A stretch of 64,000 bases of DNA, taken from contig JAJDVX010000004.1 of the NCBI GenBank assembly GCA_022825895.1, positions 1-64,000 on the forward strand, given 5' to 3'. This document shows positions 40,099 through 48,792 of this stretch, piece after piece. The translations under genes were made by a program, and so were the position numbers. Position 1 is the stretch's first letter, and each line of letters opens with the position of its first letter. The notes under the pieces were generated by a model. That model was given only the letters and a program-made list of their open reading frames with translations, did no database searches and was not told the origin of the DNA. This stretch comes from Chloroflexota bacterium. GTDB taxonomy: Bacteria > Chloroflexota > UBA11872.

Positions 40099-41307
40099 TC
40101 AGACCCCCGGATCGTCGCCAAAGCGATCGTGCTCCTGAGGCTCGCCGTCGAACTCCAGCGCGATGACCGTGTCGATGGGATCGGGAGCGTAGGCGGGCAG
40201 ACCGCGCAGCCAGGCGCGGTGACCGCGCTGCTCCACCGAGACTGGAGTGTCGGAACCCAATAGGCGCGCGCTGAGGATGCGTCCGCCGACGCCGCCCACG
40301 ACGATCTCTTCGCCCGGCCAGCGCCAGCAGTGCAGGTAGAGCGTGTTGCCGATCTTGGTATGCGTACGGCCCGCGCTGCTGATGCGCAGCCGGTCGGCGG
40401 TCGGCTCGCTGCCGTAGATCGACTCGCCGTACACGTCCAGCCAGCGGCCCATGGCGCGCAGCCGCTCCACGGACTCGAACGGAATGCGGCCATCGGGATC
40501 GGGCCCAACATTCAACAGGTAGTTGCCGCCGCCGTTGGCCGCGGTGACGAGGTAGTGAATGAGCTGCCGGGGGGACTTCCACTCGCGGTCGATCGTAGAG
40601 TAGCCCCAGGTCGTGTTCATGGTCATGCAGCTTTCCCAGAGCCGATCCGGGGAGGGCGTGACGTGTTGCTCGGGCGTGTCGAAGTCTTCCGGCTGCATGG
40701 AGCGGTTGTTGATGAGGATGTCGGGGTGGAGCCGCCGGACTTCAGCATTGAGCGGGGTTGAGTTCCAGTCCTCCGGCGTGTACGGCCAGCCGCCGTCGTA
40801 CCAGAGCACCGAGAGGTCGCCGTAGTCGGTGCACAGCTCCAGCACCTGCGCGTGTACGTAGTCCAGGAACTCCGCCCAGCCCTCGGGATCGCGGGCCTTG
40901 CCGCGGAAGTAGGCCGGGTAGCGCCAATCCAAAAGCGAGTAGTAGAAGCCGTAGCGCATGCCGCGCTTCTCGCAGGCGTTGACGAACTCGGCCAGCAGGT
41001 CGCGCCTGGCGGCGGTCCTGGGAGCCGTGAAGTCCGAGACCTGGGAGTCCCAGAGGCTGAAGCCCTCGTGGTGACGCGAGGTGAGGATCATGTAGCGCAT
41101 GCCGGCGTCCTGGGCCAGCGCCACCCATTCCTCGGGGTTGTAGTGCTGGGGATCGAACTGATCAGCCAGGACCTTGTATTCCTCGGGAGGAATGCTCTCC
41201 TGGTACATCGTCCACTCGTGGCGGGCCAGGAGGGAGTACAGGCCCCAATGGATGAACATGCCGAAGCGGGCGTCGTGCCACCAGGAAAGCGCGGCGGGGG
41301 TAGGCAT
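40099..41307 (-). CDS. alpha-L-fucosidase, GH29 (second subgroup)
   Basis: 402 residues. Starts MPTPAALSWWHDARFGMFIHWG, contains LTSRHHEGFSLWDSQ and the nucleophile Asp in SVLWYDGGW (D171), and later AANGGGNYLLNVGPDPDG. Lacks a signal peptide. ATG 41307 with GAGGA seven bases upstream is chosen; the open frame upstream has no similarity to the family. Differs in loops from the enzyme at 32396 and may prefer another fucosyl linkage. Confidence 0.92.
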   Translation of the reverse strand: MPTPAALSWWHDARFGMFIHWGLYSLLARHEWTMYQESIPPEEYKVLADQFDPQHYNPEEWVALAQDAGMRYMILTSRHHEGFSLWDSQVSDFTAPRTAARRDLLAEFVNACEKRGMRYGFYYSLLDWRYPAYFRGKARDPEGWAEFLDYVHAQVLELCTDYGDLSVLWYDGGWPYTPEDWNSTPLNAEVRRLHPDILINNRSMQPEDFDTPEQHVTPSPDRLWESCMTMNTTWGYSTIDREWKSPRQLIHYLVTAANGGGNYLLNVGPDPDGRIPFESVERLRAMGRWLDVYGESIYGSEPTADRLRISSAGRTHTKIGNTLYLHCWRWPGEEIVVGGVGGRILSARLLGSDTPVSVEQRGHRAWLRGLPAYAPDPIDTVIALEFDGEPQEHDRFGDDPGV

Positions 41308-41448
41308 CGGGGAGTCCTCGAATTGGGGAAGTGAATCCCCGCAGCATGCGACGGTTTGAGCAGGTTGGGCAATGACGGCACGGGACTTCGGCGTCGCTAA
41401 TGGCTTCGGTAATCTCGGAGACGACTGGCAACATCGTCCGCCTGACCA

Positions 41449-41709
41449 ATGTCTGACCGTCCATCGCGTCTGACGCGCCCACTCAATCCCATGCCGGCCG
41501 CGGTTGAGAGCGCGCTCGAAGAGACCGGCCTGATGGAGGCCTACCAGGCCCGCCCGCCGTATCAGCGGAACGACTACCTGGGCTGGATCGACCGAGCCAA
41601 GCGGCCCGAGACGAAGGCTCGCCGGCTGCAGCAGATGCTGGACGAACTGGAGCAGGGGGACGTGTATATGAAGATGGCCTGGAGGGCGGGTAGGGCTGGA
41701 AGCCGGTGA
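41449..41709 (+). CDS. YdeI/OmdA-associated small protein
   Basis: 86 residues. The central part YQRNDYLGWIDRAKRPETKARRLQQMLDEL matches the C-terminal module of YdeI/OmpD-associated proteins, here as a stand-alone protein. Function in the family is uncertain (linked to bacteriocin protection or envelope stress). No signal peptide. It precedes the higBA promoter and is not obviously co-transcribed with it. Confidence 0.75.
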   Translation: MSDRPSRLTRPLNPMPAAVESALEETGLMEAYQARPPYQRNDYLGWIDRAKRPETKARRLQQMLDELEQGDVYMKMAWRAGRAGSR

Positions 41710-41748
41710 CCGGTCGAGAACGCTGGGGGCTAAATCGCCACAGCCCAC

Positions 41749-41777
41749 TTGACACGTGTACCGGTACGCGATACAGT
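41749..41777 (+). promoter_or_regulatory. higBA promoter with operator palindrome in spacer
   Basis: TTGACA at 41749-41754, exactly 17 bp, TACAGT at 41772-41777. The spacer carries an almost perfect 16-bp palindrome at 41755-41770 whose core GTACCGGTAC (41758-41767) is fully symmetric. The predicted start falls at or next to GTG 41783, so the toxin mRNA would be leaderless. A repressor on the palindrome would block polymerase, as expected for HigA autoregulation. Confidence 0.75.
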
Positions 41778-41782
41778 CATGT

Positions 41783-42061
41783 GTGATTCGGACGCTTCTC
41801 AGTCGTGGGCTCAAGCGGCTGCATGACCGGGACGACTCCAGCAGGCTGCGAGCGGATCAGGTGGGGCGGATCAGGAACGCTTTGGCGGACCTCGACTCAG
41901 CGCGGTCACCGCGGGACCTGTCAATGCCGAGATACAGGTTGCACCAACTGAGGGGGAACCTGCGAGGGTTCTGGAGCATCAGAATCACAGGAAACTGGCG
42001 GATCGTATTTCGATTCGAAGGGGACGACGTATACGACGTCGACTTGGTCGACTACCACTGA
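41783..42061 (+). CDS. higB: HigB-type toxin (RelE superfamily)
   Basis: 92 residues, the usual length. The body reads RADQVGRIRNALADLDSARSPRDL, YRLHQLRGNLRGFWSIRITGNWRIVFRF and ends DDVYDVDLVDYH, matching HigB ribosome-dependent mRNA interferases. GTG 41783 gives the normal start VIRTLLSRGLKRL; ATG 41756 would lie between the promoter boxes. The toxin cleaves mRNA on the ribosome when freed from HigA. The antitoxin gene follows after 16 bp. Confidence 0.93.
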   Translation: MIRTLLSRGLKRLHDRDDSSRLRADQVGRIRNALADLDSARSPRDLSMPRYRLHQLRGNLRGFWSIRITGNWRIVFRFEGDDVYDVDLVDYH

Positions 42062-42077
42062 AGCGAACGGGTGAGCG

Positions 42078-42380
42078 ATGGCAATGAAGAATCCGCCACA
42101 CCCCGGTCGAAGCATCCAGGAGAACTGCCTGGAGCCGTTGGGTCTGAGCATTTCCGACGCGGCGAGGGGGCTGGGAGTGGCGAGACATACGCTCTCGCGC
42201 GTAGTGAACGGGCATGCGGCGATTTCGCCGGAGATGGCGATTCGCCTTGAGAAGGCCGGGTGGTCGAACGCCGAGTTCTGGCTGCGCCGCCAGACCGCCT
42301 ACGACCTGGCGCAAGCGCGCCGGCGGCAGGACCAGATCAGGGTGGAAGCTTCGTTGCTTGAGGCCCGGCCGGCGGGCTGA
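42078..42380 (+). CDS. higA: HigA-type antitoxin
   Basis: 100 residues with a helix-turn-helix ([34 protein letters not shown]) and the usual HigA start [17 protein letters not shown]. It neutralises the adjacent toxin and represses the operon, most likely at 41755-41770. ATG 42078 and ATG 42084 are both possible starts. Confidence 0.93.
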   Translation: MAMKNPPHPGRSIQENCLEPLGLSISDAARGLGVARHTLSRVVNGHAAISPEMAIRLEKAGWSNAEFWLRRQTAYDLAQARRRQDQIRVEASLLEARPAG

Positions 42381-42574
42381 CCGTCGACGACCAGAGATCG
42401 TTTCCAGCGGCTGACCAGCCGTGCCGCAGCCAATCCGGGGCGCGCCGGTGCCGACGGTCAGCCGACTGCGGAGGGCCACCGTACCGCCCGCGGCCGCGCG
42501 ATCTTCGGAGTGAGGGAACGAATGGCGCCGTGCTTGCGTAATCTCTTCAAACGGAACACTGCTTCCCGAACCGG

Positions 42575-45500
42575 ATGATGCGCACCCGCCTGCCAGTGCA
42601 TGCTCAGTGGCGCAGCCTGCTGAGGGCGCTGGGCCCGTTGCTTGCGGCCGTGTGCCTTGGGCTGGTCGCGGCCTTGCAGCCCGCGGTGCATGCGCAGGGT
42701 CCCAGCCCCGGCCCCGCGCTGCTTCCGACGGAGGCGGCCGAGCCCCCGAAGCCGGACCAACGGTTCGTGACCGTGAGCAGCGGCAACTTTCACGCTTGTG
42801 GCCTACGGGCGAATGGCGACGTTCTGTGCTGGGGCGCCCGGCCGCCAGGCGAGACGGCCGAATTCGGTCCGGTTGACTTCGGCCAGGCGTCGCCGCCGGC
42901 TGGCGAACGCTTCGTGGCCATCAGCAGCGGCGGTTTTCACACGTGCGGCCTGCGGGACGATGGAACCGTCGTGTGCTGGGGCGCCGGTCTGGACGACCAG
43001 TCCGAAGGCCTGGGCCAGGTGGGGTTCGGCCAGACCTCACCGCCGGCTGGCGAGGCCTTTACCGCCATCAGCAGCGGGGGTGGGCATTCCTGCGGGCTGC
43101 GTGAGGATGGCTCGGTGGCCTGCTGGGGGAACGACGAGTCGGGGCAGGCCTCGCCGCCCGCCGACGAACGGTTCACGTCGATCACCAGCGGCGCCAATCA
43201 CTCCTGTGGCATTCGCGAAGACGGAACCGTCGTCTGCTGGGGACCGGAGCCGCGACCTGGTCCGTTCGGCGGCTGGGAAGCGCCTCCGGAAGCAGCGTTC
43301 GCGTCGATCGATGGGGCCCACGGTTATACGTGCGGCGTGCCGCTGGAAGGTTCGGCGATCTGCTGGGGGAGCTATTCGGAGATCCCCAACCTTGCGCGCT
43401 ATCCGCCGCCGGACCTCCGGCTTGTGGCCATCAGCGGTGGCGGCGGCCATGCCTGTGGGCTCAACAAGGACGGGACCCCGATCTGCTGGGGGGACCTGGC
43501 GGAAAGTCCGCCGCCGGGGCAGCGCTTCGCGTCGCTCAGCAGCGGGATCGGGCATACCTGCGGACTTCGCGCCGACGACGGTACGGTGGCCTGCTGGGGC
43601 GACGATTCGTATGGGCAGGCGTCCCCGCCCGAGGGCGCGCGGTACCTGGGTTCCGAGCCCATCCCGCCCGATCCCTACGACCCGGCGGCGCCGCTGGTGG
43701 CACTGAGCAGTGGTGGTCGACACGTCTGCGGCATCACCAGCGAAGGCTTGGCCTGGTGCGCAGGCAGTGACAATTTCGGTCAGGCATCGCCGCCGCCCGG
43801 CGTGAAGTTCGCCTCCATCAGCAGCGCGTCGTTTCACACCTGCGGCATCCGCCTGGATGGCGTGGCGGTGTGCTGGGGGGATGACGCGGATGGTGAGTCC
43901 TTGCCCCCTGCAGGCGAGCGGTTCGTCTCAATCAGCAGCGGCGCCGGCCGAACCTGCGCCCTACGCAAGGACGGGACGCCGGTCTGCTGGGGCCGCGAGA
44001 GCGCCGACGAAACGTCGGCGGTGGCGACTGAGCAGTTCAGCGCCATCAGTGCCGGCTGGGGCCACGCCTGCGCGCTGCGGGCGGACGGCACGGCCGTCTG
44101 CTGGGGGAGTAACTGGGGCGGTCAGGCCACGCCACCCGAGGCTCAGAGGTTCAGGGCCATCAGCACTGGCTGGGACCACACCTGCGCCTTGCGCGAGGAC
44201 GGCGCGGCCGTCTGCTGGGGCCGCAATCAGTATGGCCAAGCGTCCCCGCCGGAGCACGAGCGCTTTGTGGACATCAGCACGAACACCTACCACACCTGCG
44301 CGCTGAGAGAAGACGGCACGCCCGTGTGTTGGGGCGCAACCGATCCGTGGTCGGACAGCGGTCAGGCGTCCCCGCGTCCCGGGGAGCGGTTTGTGTCGGT
44401 GAGCAGCGGAGACAACTTCACCTGCGGCCTGCGGTCGGACGGCACCTACGGATGCTGGCGATTCGGTCCCGCAAAGCTCGGATTCGACCTCGACACCGTC
44501 GGCCGCGAGCGATTCTGGGCGGTAAGCGATCGTACGCTGACGGCCGTAAGCAGCGGCAACCGGCATACCTGTGCGATTGATACGGACGGCACGCTGCGGT
44601 GCTGGGGACTGAACGACTATGGACAGGCGGAGCCTCCGGCGGCGGGGACGTTTATTGCCGTCAGCAGCGGAGGACGACACACCTGCGGCCTGCGCGACGA
44701 TGGCAAGGCTGTCTGCTGGGGCGACGCGGCGGATGGCCGGACCGAGCCGCCGGCCGACGATCGATTCGTTGCGATCAGCAGTGGATGGGCCCACAGCTGT
44801 GCGCTGCGTGACGACGGCTCGGCCGCGTGCTGGGGCAGGGACCATAGCGGCCAGGCCTCGTCGCCAGTAGCCGAACGCTTCAGCGCAATCAGTAGCGGGC
44901 TCACGCACACGTGCGCGCTGCGCCAGGATGGATCGGCGGTGTGCTGGGGCCGGGATGACGACGGCCAGGCCTCGGCACCGGACGGCCGGCGGTTCATCGC
45001 CATCAGCAGTGGCTCGGACTACACGTGCGCTCTCCACGAGGACGGAAGCCCGTTCTGCTGGGGGGATCCGGATGACGAAACGGCGACCCCGCCGTATGTC
45101 GAGCGCTTCGTCGCGATCAGCAGTGGCCCGGATCATGCGTGCGGACTGCGCGCCGACGGCACGCCGGTCTGCTGGGGCGAACGGAATGCGGTCGCTCCGC
45201 CGGGCGAGCACTTCGACGCTATCAGCATCGGCGCCGTGCATACCTGCGCGCTGCGTACAGACGGACGCCCCGTCTGCTGGGGCAGCGGCTTCGTCACGCC
45301 GACCGAGTCGGCCGTGCGTTCACAGTTCGAGACGGTCAGTGTTCAGAGCTTCGTGGCTATCAGCAGCGGCTACGGGCACGTCTGCGCGCTGCGCGAGGAC
45401 GGGTCGGCTGTCTGCTGGGGCTCGAGCGGCGCCGGCCAGACCGCGGCGCCGCATGGCGAGACGTTTTCCTCGCTGTCCAGCGGAAGCTCTCACACGTGCG

Positions 45501-48500
45501 GATTGCGCTCCGATGGCGTGGCGGTCTGCTGGGGATATGACGAACAGGGTCAGGCAGCGTCTCCTGAGGACGATCGGTTTACGGCGCTCACCAGCGGTAG
45601 CTATCACACCTGCGGGCTTCGTACCGACGGCACCGCAATCTGTTGGGGGCGAGACGACAGCGGCGAGGCGTCGCCGCCCGAAGGCGTGCAGTTCATGGCA
45701 GTCAGCGCCGGCGAGCGCCATACCTGCGGCGTGCGAACCGACGGCGTGGCGGTCTGCTGGGGGGACGATGAGCACGGCAAGTCGACGCCAACGCAGGCCG
45801 AGCGATTCGTTGCCGTGAGCGGCGGCGAGGAGCACACCTGCGCGCTGCGCGCCGACGGGACGCCGGTCTGCTGGGGCATGGCCGGAAGCGTGTCGTCCCC
45901 GCCGCACGGCGTGGCGTTTACCGCACTCAGCAGCGGCCCACAGCACACGTGTGGATTGCTGGCGGACGGGACGCCGGTCTGCTGGGGCTCAAACGCCGGC
46001 GGTTATGAAACTCCTGGCGGGCGAGCCGTAGCGCCGCACGGCGAGAAACTCAGCGCGGTGAGCAGTGGCGGTGACTTTACGTGCGGCCTTCGCACGGACG
46101 GCACGCCGGTTTGCTGGGGCGGGCGCTTCGAAACCGGAGCGCCGCGCTATCCGCCTATCGCCGGCGGCCCGTTTGTTGCGATGAGCAGTGGGGAGTTGCA
46201 TACCTGTGCGCTGCGCGAAGACGGCTCGCCGCTCTGTTGGGGCGACGACACCCACGGTCAGGCGTCGCCGCCAGCGGACGAGCGCTTCGTGGCCGTGAGC
46301 AGCGGCGAGCACCACACCTGCGGGCTGCGCGAGGACGGTGGCGCCGTGTGCTGGGGATCGAATCGCGACGGGCGGTCAACGACGCCGGTCGACGAGCAGT
46401 TCGAGTCCCTGAGTAGCGGCTCAAGCCACAGCTGCGCTTTGAGGTTGGATGGATCGGTGGCGTGCTGGGGGCGCGACGACCAGGGGCAGGCCTCGCCGCC
46501 AGCAGCCGAGACGTTTGTGGCGATCGGCAGCGGCGGGGAGCATACCTGCGGTCTACGCGAGGACGGGTCCACGCTCTGCTGGGGCGCTGAAGACCGATCC
46601 AGCAGCTGGGGCAAGCTCTGGCCACCGGAGGACGAGCGCTTTGTCGCCCTCAGTGTTGGGCCGAACCATACCTGTGGGTTGAGGGCGGACGGCACGTTCT
46701 GGTGCAGCACGGACTTCAATCAGTGGTCCGGGGTGTTCGAGCACGAGCGTTTCGTTGCCATTAGCAGCGCCCGTGAACGCCTATGTGGCCTTCGGGACGA
46801 TGGCTCGGCCGTTTGCTTTGGTGACTTCCACACATTCCGTCCGGTAAGTCAGCAATTTGTGTCGCTCAGCAGCGGGGCTCGGCACACCTGTGGGCTGCGC
46901 GAGGACGGCGCCATCCTGTGTTGGGGTCAGAACGACCGGGGCCAGGCATCGCTCCAGGACCGGTACCCAACGTCATTGCGTGGCGAGCGGTTCACGGCCG
47001 TGACCGCCGGCAGCCGCGTCGCCTGCGCGCTTCGCCAGGACGGGACGCCGGTCTGCTGGGTGGCGCCCGATTCCAGGTGGTCGTCGCCACGCGACCTTCC
47101 GGAGACTCCAGACGAGCGGCTGAAGACAGTCAGCGCCGGGTCCGGTTACGTCTGTGGGCTTCGCGACGATGGCACCCCCGTGTGCTGGGGACAGGACTGG
47201 AACGGTCGAGCCGTGCCGCCGGAAGGCGAAGTGTTCGCGGCCATTAGCAGTGGCTCCGGGCACACCTGCGCGCTGCGTCCGGACGGCACGCCGGTGTGCT
47301 GGGGGAGCAACGACGACGGATCCGGTCGGCACGCCGGCGGGGCGTCGCCGCCGGCTGGCGAGCGCTTCGCGACCATCAGCGTGGGCGCCTTCCACACCTG
47401 CGCCCTGCGCGAGGACGGAACCCCCATGTGCTGGGGTAGCAACGAGGACGGGCGCGGCAACCCCGTTGGCCAGGCTGCACCGCCCAGCGGCGAGCGCTTC
47501 ACGACCCTCAGCAGTGGATCGCTCCACACGTGCGCTCTGCGCGCGGGCGGGACGGCCGTCTGCTGGGGTGAGAACCACGACGGCCGGTCGTCGCCGCCGA
47601 AGCACGAGTCGTTCGTCGCGATCGACAGCGGGGACGAACACACCTGCGGTGTCCGCGCCAACGGATCCGCCGTCTGCTGGGGGCAGAACTGGAACGGCCA
47701 GGCCGCGGCGCCGTCGGGCGAGACATTTGCGGCCCTCGGCAGTGGGCAGGACTTCAGCTGCGCCCTGCGCCAGGACGGAACGGCGACGTGCTGGGGCGAG
47801 GGGTACCCCCGCCCGCCTGAGGTGACACCGCCGTACACGCCGCCGGCACCGCCGCTGCCCAGCCCGCTGCCAGCGTTCGTGGCCGTCAGCTGCGGCAGTT
47901 TCCACACCTGTGCGCTCAGCCTGGATGGTCAGGCAATTTGCTGGGGCGGCCGGTCCGGCCTTCGGCCGGTGTGGCCGCCGGAGGGTGAGCGGTTTGTCGC
48001 GCTCACCAGCGGGTGGAGCCACACGTGCGGGCTACGCGACGACGGAACGGCCGTGTGCTGGGGTGTTGGCGTCGCCGTCAGCGAGCCGCCCCCTGCCGGC
48101 GAAACGTTCTCCGCGCTGAGCAGCGGCTCAAGCCACACCTGCGGCTTGCGTAGCGATGGGACGGCGGTCTGCTGGGGCTTCGACGAGGACGGTCGAACCT
48201 GGCCGCCGGCCGGCGAACGGTTCACGATGCTCAGCAGTGGCGGCGCTCACACCTGCGGCCTGCGCGAGGATGGGACGGCGGTCTGCTGGGGACGCGACGA
48301 CGAAGGCCAGGCCTCGCCGCCCGCCGACGAGCGGTTTACGGCAATTGCCAGCGGCAGCGATCACACGTGCGGGTTGCGTGCGGATGGGACCGTCCGCTGC
48401 TGGGGCGACAAATCAGCCCCTCACGCGACGCCGCCGGTGGGTGAGACCTTTGTGGCCATCAGCAGCGACGACTACCGCACCTGTGGGCTCCGTAGCGATG

Positions 48501-48670
48501 GGACCGTGGAGTGCTGGGGATCCTTCCGACCCGGCGAATCCACATCGCCCGACGACGTGCGGATCACCACCATCAGCATGGGTCGAGCACACACCTGTGG
48601 CCTGCGCGCGGACGGAACCGTGGCTTGCTGGGGGTCCGATGACGAGGGCCAGGTGTGGCCGTCGCGATGA
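42575..48670 (+). CDS. giant secreted RCC1-type protein, 49 repeats
   Basis: 2,031 residues. A basic start and hydrophobic core ending AVHAQG form a signal peptide. The rest is 49 tandem ~38-residue RCC1-like repeats with consensus F.AISSG..HTCGLR.DGT.VCWG...GQASPP. Nearly every repeat has a Cys in HTC and another in VCWG, about 11 residues apart. Longer inserts interrupt the register after repeats 7, 14, 21, 28, 35 and 42 (near 43630-43697, 44460-44535, 45285-45350, 46125-46170, 46925-46990 and 47805-47880; the last is Pro-rich), which predicts seven seven-bladed propellers in a row. No enzyme domain or anchor is visible; an extracellular binding or matrix role is likely. Blades 14, 33, 34 and 36 have degenerate VCWG. 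The next gene follows at once. Confidence 0.9.
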   Translation: MMRTRLPVHAQWRSLLRALGPLLAAVCLGLVAALQPAVHAQGPSPGPALLPTEAAEPPKPDQRFVTVSSGNFHACGLRANGDVLCWGARPPGETAEFGPVDFGQASPPAGERFVAISSGGFHTCGLRDDGTVVCWGAGLDDQSEGLGQVGFGQTSPPAGEAFTAISSGGGHSCGLREDGSVACWGNDESGQASPPADERFTSITSGANHSCGIREDGTVVCWGPEPRPGPFGGWEAPPEAAFASIDGAHGYTCGVPLEGSAICWGSYSEIPNLARYPPPDLRLVAISGGGGHACGLNKDGTPICWGDLAESPPPGQRFASLSSGIGHTCGLRADDGTVACWGDDSYGQASPPEGARYLGSEPIPPDPYDPAAPLVALSSGGRHVCGITSEGLAWCAGSDNFGQASPPPGVKFASISSASFHTCGIRLDGVAVCWGDDADGESLPPAGERFVSISSGAGRTCALRKDGTPVCWGRESADETSAVATEQFSAISAGWGHACALRADGTAVCWGSNWGGQATPPEAQRFRAISTGWDHTCALREDGAAVCWGRNQYGQASPPEHERFVDISTNTYHTCALREDGTPVCWGATDPWSDSGQASPRPGERFVSVSSGDNFTCGLRSDGTYGCWRFGPAKLGFDLDTVGRERFWAVSDRTLTAVSSGNRHTCAIDTDGTLRCWGLNDYGQAEPPAAGTFIAVSSGGRHTCGLRDDGKAVCWGDAADGRTEPPADDRFVAISSGWAHSCALRDDGSAACWGRDHSGQASSPVAERFSAISSGLTHTCALRQDGSAVCWGRDDDGQASAPDGRRFIAISSGSDYTCALHEDGSPFCWGDPDDETATPPYVERFVAISSGPDHACGLRADGTPVCWGERNAVAPPGEHFDAISIGAVHTCALRTDGRPVCWGSGFVTPTESAVRSQFETVSVQSFVAISSGYGHVCALREDGSAVCWGSSGAGQTAAPHGETFSSLSSGSSHTCGLRSDGVAVCWGYDEQGQAASPEDDRFTALTSGSYHTCGLRTDGTAICWGRDDSGEASPPEGVQFMAVSAGERHTCGVRTDGVAVCWGDDEHGKSTPTQAERFVAVSGGEEHTCALRADGTPVCWGMAGSVSSPPHGVAFTALSSGPQHTCGLLADGTPVCWGSNAGGYETPGGRAVAPHGEKLSAVSSGGDFTCGLRTDGTPVCWGGRFETGAPRYPPIAGGPFVAMSSGELHTCALREDGSPLCWGDDTHGQASPPADERFVAVSSGEHHTCGLREDGGAVCWGSNRDGRSTTPVDEQFESLSSGSSHSCALRLDGSVACWGRDDQGQASPPAAETFVAIGSGGEHTCGLREDGSTLCWGAEDRSSSWGKLWPPEDERFVALSVGPNHTCGLRADGTFWCSTDFNQWSGVFEHERFVAISSARERLCGLRDDGSAVCFGDFHTFRPVSQQFVSLSSGARHTCGLREDGAILCWGQNDRGQASLQDRYPTSLRGERFTAVTAGSRVACALRQDGTPVCWVAPDSRWSSPRDLPETPDERLKTVSAGSGYVCGLRDDGTPVCWGQDWNGRAVPPEGEVFAAISSGSGHTCALRPDGTPVCWGSNDDGSGRHAGGASPPAGERFATISVGAFHTCALREDGTPMCWGSNEDGRGNPVGQAAPPSGERFTTLSSGSLHTCALRAGGTAVCWGENHDGRSSPPKHESFVAIDSGDEHTCGVRANGSAVCWGQNWNGQAAAPSGETFAALGSGQDFSCALRQDGTATCWGEGYPRPPEVTPPYTPPAPPLPSPLPAFVAVSCGSFHTCALSLDGQAICWGGRSGLRPVWPPEGERFVALTSGWSHTCGLRDDGTAVCWGVGVAVSEPPPAGETFSALSSGSSHTCGLRSDGTAVCWGFDEDGRTWPPAGERFTMLSSGGAHTCGLREDGTAVCWGRDDEGQASPPADERFTAIASGSDHTCGLRADGTVRCWGDKSAPHATPPVGETFVAISSDDYRTCGLRSDGTVECWGSFRPGESTSPDDVRITTISMGRAHTCGLRADGTVACWGSDDEGQVWPSR

Positions 48671-48792
48671 GGCTGGTGAACGTGCCGACAGTCCGCCTAG
48701 ACGTCAACCGCTCTGCCGCTCTTGGGGCGGGCCAGCGACTTCTGTCGTCTTGTTCAGCTCCGGCGATTCGGCTGATTTCAGGCCTTCGTCGG

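Noticed and set aside
43961-45241. 426-codon antisense frame in the RCC1 gene
   Set aside because: Mirror of the repeats; its own repeats follow the sense period and show no independent motif.
42760-48665. Regular 114-bp repeats considered as a CRISPR or satellite array
   Set aside because: Repeats are longer, diverged and in frame, encode RCC1 motifs throughout; no spacer structure.
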